Assembly (NCBI GenBank): GCA_018830925.1
Contig: JAHJRK010000318.1
Location: 1 to 8,416, forward strand
From: Pseudomonadota bacterium
GTDB lineage: Bacteria > Desulfobacterota > Desulfobacteria > Desulfobacterales > RPRI01
Direction of reading: 5' to 3'
DNA: 8,416 nt
The notes under the pieces were generated by a model. That model worked only from the letters and a program-made list of their open reading frames with translations, was not told the origin of the DNA and did not search any database. Of this stretch, positions 6,494 to 8,416 are shown piece after piece (position 1 is the stretch's first letter; each line of letters begins with the position of its first letter). A program made the position numbers and the translations under genes.

Positions 6494-7846
6494 ATGTTTC
6501 CATCCATACTAATTGTCGATGACGAACCGTCAATTCTTAAATCATTAAGCGGCCTTCTTACCGATGAAGGCTTTGAAGTCATGACAGCTTCGAACGGATA
6601 TGAAGGACTGAAGATTATAGACAGGGAATCTCCTGATCTTGTTCTCCTGGATATATGGATGCCGGGTATAGACGGTATTGAAACTTTAAAACAGATTAAA
6701 AAGGAGAATCCTTATGTGCAGGTTATAGTTATCACAGGCCACGGGAATATCGAAACTGCCGTAAAAGCAACAAAACTCGGAGCATACGATCTTATAGAAA
6801 AACCCCTGTCAATAGACAAGATAATTGTTGCCATAAGTAATGCGCTGAATTTCAGGCGCCTGGAAGAGGAAAACAGGTATCTTAGAAAAAAAACTATCGA
6901 AAAGCATGCCATAAACGGAACCAGCCCGACGATAGTTGAATTGAAGAAAAAGATAGCTGCTGTTGCCCCGACAGATGCATGGGTACTGATCACGGGCGAG
7001 AACGGAACAGGCAAAGAGCTGGTTGCACGCACCATATACCAGTTAAGCGCCAGGGTTGAAGAACCGTTTATAACTGTTGATTGCGCAACCATTCCTGAAG
7101 AATTTATCGAAAGCGAACTTTTCGGACACGAAAAGGGGGCATTCACCGGGGAAACTGCTAAAAAAAGGGGGAAATTTGAATTGGCCGATAATGGGACCAT
7201 TTTTCTTGATGATATCGGAGATATGAGCTTAAAAACCCAGGCTAAAATTTTAAGAGTTCTGCAGGAAAAGAAGTTTCAAAGAGTTGGTGGAAACAGGACG
7301 TTAAATGTAAATGTTAGGATAATTGCAGCGAGCAATAAGTCCCTTGAAAAAGAAATCGGGAAAGGAAATTTCAGGGAAGACCTTTATTTCAGGCTTAATG
7401 TTGTTCCTATAGAAGTTCCTCCTTTAAGAACCCGTAAAGAGGATATTCCTGTTTTAATCGATACTTTTTTCGCCGAATGCGCTAAACAATTTCATAGTGA
7501 AAAGAAAATTCTTTCACCTAAAGCCCTTGAATTATTATGCAACTATTCCTGGCCCGGCAACGTAAGGGAGCTGAAGAACCTCGTTCAGCAGATTTCCATA
7601 ATGGTAGAAAAAAGTATGGTTGGTGTTTCTGATATTCCGGTCCAGTATAAACCGCCTGTAAAAGAAAAAATTGAATCTGCCGAACAGGAGTTCTTCCAGA
7701 TTGACAGTTTGAAAGACGCCAAAAAAGCTTTCGAAAAAGAATTTATTAAAAGGAAGCTTTCGGAAAATGAAAAAAATATTTCAAAAACGGCAAAGAAAAT
7801 CGATCTCGGGCGAAGTTATCTTCATAAAAAATTAAAGAATCTGTAA
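6494..7846 (+). CDS. ntrX: NtrX-like sigma54-dependent response regulator (receiver-AAA+-Fis)
   Basis: This 450-residue transcription activator would be phosphorylated by the adjacent NtrY-like kinase and remodel sigma54 RNA polymerase using ATP. The receiver (1-118) has Asp9/Asp10, acceptor Asp53 in LLDIWMP, Thr81 and Lys103. The AAA+ domain has Walker A GENGTGKE (168-175), the sigma54 loop as GAFTGE (215-220), Walker B as TIFLDDIGDM (235-244), sensor Asn281 in IIAASN, REDLYFRLNVVP with the arginine-finger region (294-305), and WPGNVREL (353-360). Residues from about 403 form the Fis-type DNA-binding domain, ending in LGRSYLHKKLKNL. The loop normally reads GAFTGA and Walker B normally DE, so both carry a change here. 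Everything else suggests a working ATPase. The start at 6494 is fixed by an AAGGA and the MFPSILIVDDEP opening. rsmD follows four bases after the stop. Confidence 0.94.
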   Translation: MFPSILIVDDEPSILKSLSGLLTDEGFEVMTASNGYEGLKIIDRESPDLVLLDIWMPGIDGIETLKQIKKENPYVQVIVITGHGNIETAVKATKLGAYDLIEKPLSIDKIIVAISNALNFRRLEEENRYLRKKTIEKHAINGTSPTIVELKKKIAAVAPTDAWVLITGENGTGKELVARTIYQLSARVEEPFITVDCATIPEEFIESELFGHEKGAFTGETAKKRGKFELADNGTIFLDDIGDMSLKTQAKILRVLQEKKFQRVGGNRTLNVNVRIIAASNKSLEKEIGKGNFREDLYFRLNVVPIEVPPLRTRKEDIPVLIDTFFAECAKQFHSEKKILSPKALELLCNYSWPGNVRELKNLVQQISIMVEKSMVGVSDIPVQYKPPVKEKIESAEQEFFQIDSLKDAKKAFEKEFIKRKLSENEKNISKTAKKIDLGRSYLHKKLKNL

Positions 7847-7850
7847 TCTA

Positions 7851-8411
7851 ATGGGCTTGAGGATTATAAGTGGTGATCTAAAAGGCAAAAAGCTTTTTTC
7901 ACCAAAAGGCATCAGGATAAGACCCACAGCGGATCGATTAAGAGAAAGTATCTTCAGCATTCTTTCCGCCCGTGTTGCCGGTTCAGTAGTTCTTGACCTT
8001 TTTGCGGGAACCGGAGCTCTGGGCATAGAAGCCCTGAGCAGAGGGGCATCTTTTGCACTCTTTATCGATAACGATAAAGAGGCGATTTCAATTATAAAAA
8101 AAAATATTGAGATTTGCGGACTCAGTGCCAGAATTAAAATAGCAAGATTAAATATTGAAAGTAATTTTATTGATTTCAGGCTTGAGTTTCCGGAAGTAAA
8201 TCTTGTTTTTATGGATCCGCCCTATAACAAGAATTTGATCAGGCCGGCTTTGGTGAACCTGTCCGGAAGCCATATTCTTGAAAAAGAAGCCCTGCTGGTA
8301 ATCGAACATGATTTACTAGAAACTATCCCTGAAGATATTCCCGGTTACGAAATTGAAGACCGGAGAAGATATGGAAAAACCCTTGTTTCGTTTATAAAAT
8401 ATATGATATAA
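7851..8411 (+). CDS. rsmD: 16S rRNA (guanine(966)-N(2))-methyltransferase RsmD
   Basis: RsmD uses S-adenosylmethionine to methylate the N2 of G966 in 16S rRNA during small-subunit assembly. The 186-residue protein is complete and of normal size. It opens with MGLRIISGDLKGKKL and the conserved RPTADRLRESIFSIL (24-38). The SAM-binding motif I is VLDLFAGTGALGIEALSRG (47-65), the acidic residue after strand 2 is Asp73 in FIDND, and the catalytic motif IV is DPPY (122-125). The ending RRRYGKTLVSFIKY is also typical. It begins only four bases after the ntrX stop and lacks a strong Shine-Dalgarno sequence, so translational coupling to ntrX is likely. In many genomes coaD follows rsmD, but the window ends five bases after the stop, so that cannot be seen. 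Confidence 0.96.
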   Translation: MGLRIISGDLKGKKLFSPKGIRIRPTADRLRESIFSILSARVAGSVVLDLFAGTGALGIEALSRGASFALFIDNDKEAISIIKKNIEICGLSARIKIARLNIESNFIDFRLEFPEVNLVFMDPPYNKNLIRPALVNLSGSHILEKEALLVIEHDLLETIPEDIPGYEIEDRRRYGKTLVSFIKYMI

Positions 8412-8416
8412 GAAAA

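Noticed and set aside
6712..7200. 162-codon minus-strand open frame inside ntrX
   Set aside because: It is antisense to conserved receiver and AAA+ motifs of a clear gene and its translation is serine/phenylalanine-rich without domain features. It is a shadow of the coding strand.
1..8416. CRISPR arrays, tRNA or rRNA genes, insertion sequences, toxin-antitoxin or phage-defence genes
   Set aside because: I looked through the spacers and both strands and saw no spaced direct-repeat array, tRNA-like cloverleaf, transposase or defence-domain motif.

Overview
The window looks like chromosomal core DNA from a Gram-negative bacterium, most likely a Desulfobacterota (Desulfobacterales-like) member. 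LpxC shows an LPS-bearing outer membrane. A DUF4390 protein followed by an NtrY/NtrX-type pair, next to yifB/comM, lpxC and rsmD, is an arrangement I associate with that phylum. The taxonomy is inferred from memory of gene neighbourhoods. Nothing clearly marks a phage, plasmid or genomic island.

Layout. Positions 2-520 (+) hold the C-terminal end of a TRAP transporter fused permease, cut by the window edge. It converges on yifB/comM (659-2194, minus) across about 140 bases with only a weak terminator candidate. The 224-base region 2195-2418 separates yifB from the divergent lpxC and carries plausible promoters for both, plus a stem-loop in the lpxC leader. Rightward from there run lpxC (2419-3285), a secreted DUF4390 protein (3307-3876), an NtrY-like membrane histidine kinase (4091-6328), an NtrX-like sigma54 activator (6494-7846) and rsmD (7851-8411). 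No convincing factor-independent terminator interrupts this series, so it may be one transcription unit, though two larger gaps deserve attention.

The two gaps are the least ordinary parts. The 214 bases before ntrY contain several hairpins and an unannotated 17-codon reading frame with a perfect Shine-Dalgarno sequence. That sequence lies in one arm of an 11-bp perfect inverted repeat whose other arm is inside the small frame, a layout resembling translational control. The 165 bases between ntrY and ntrX hold an imperfect inverted repeat built of roughly 10-bp CGCAGAT-like units around a perfect TCCGCC/GGCGGA hairpin. This looks like a dispersed intergenic element.

How the genes may work together. 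LpxC commits UDP-GlcNAc to lipid A synthesis. The DUF4390 protein is predicted to be exported. NtrY would sense something at the membrane and phosphorylate NtrX, which would drive sigma54 promoters. The linkage suggests, without proving, that this pair responds to envelope state rather than only to nitrogen. NtrX has two conservative but notable changes in its sigma54-ATPase motifs (GAFTGE and a DD Walker B). I see no wholly new multi-gene system here; the ntrY leader is the best candidate for undescribed biology.
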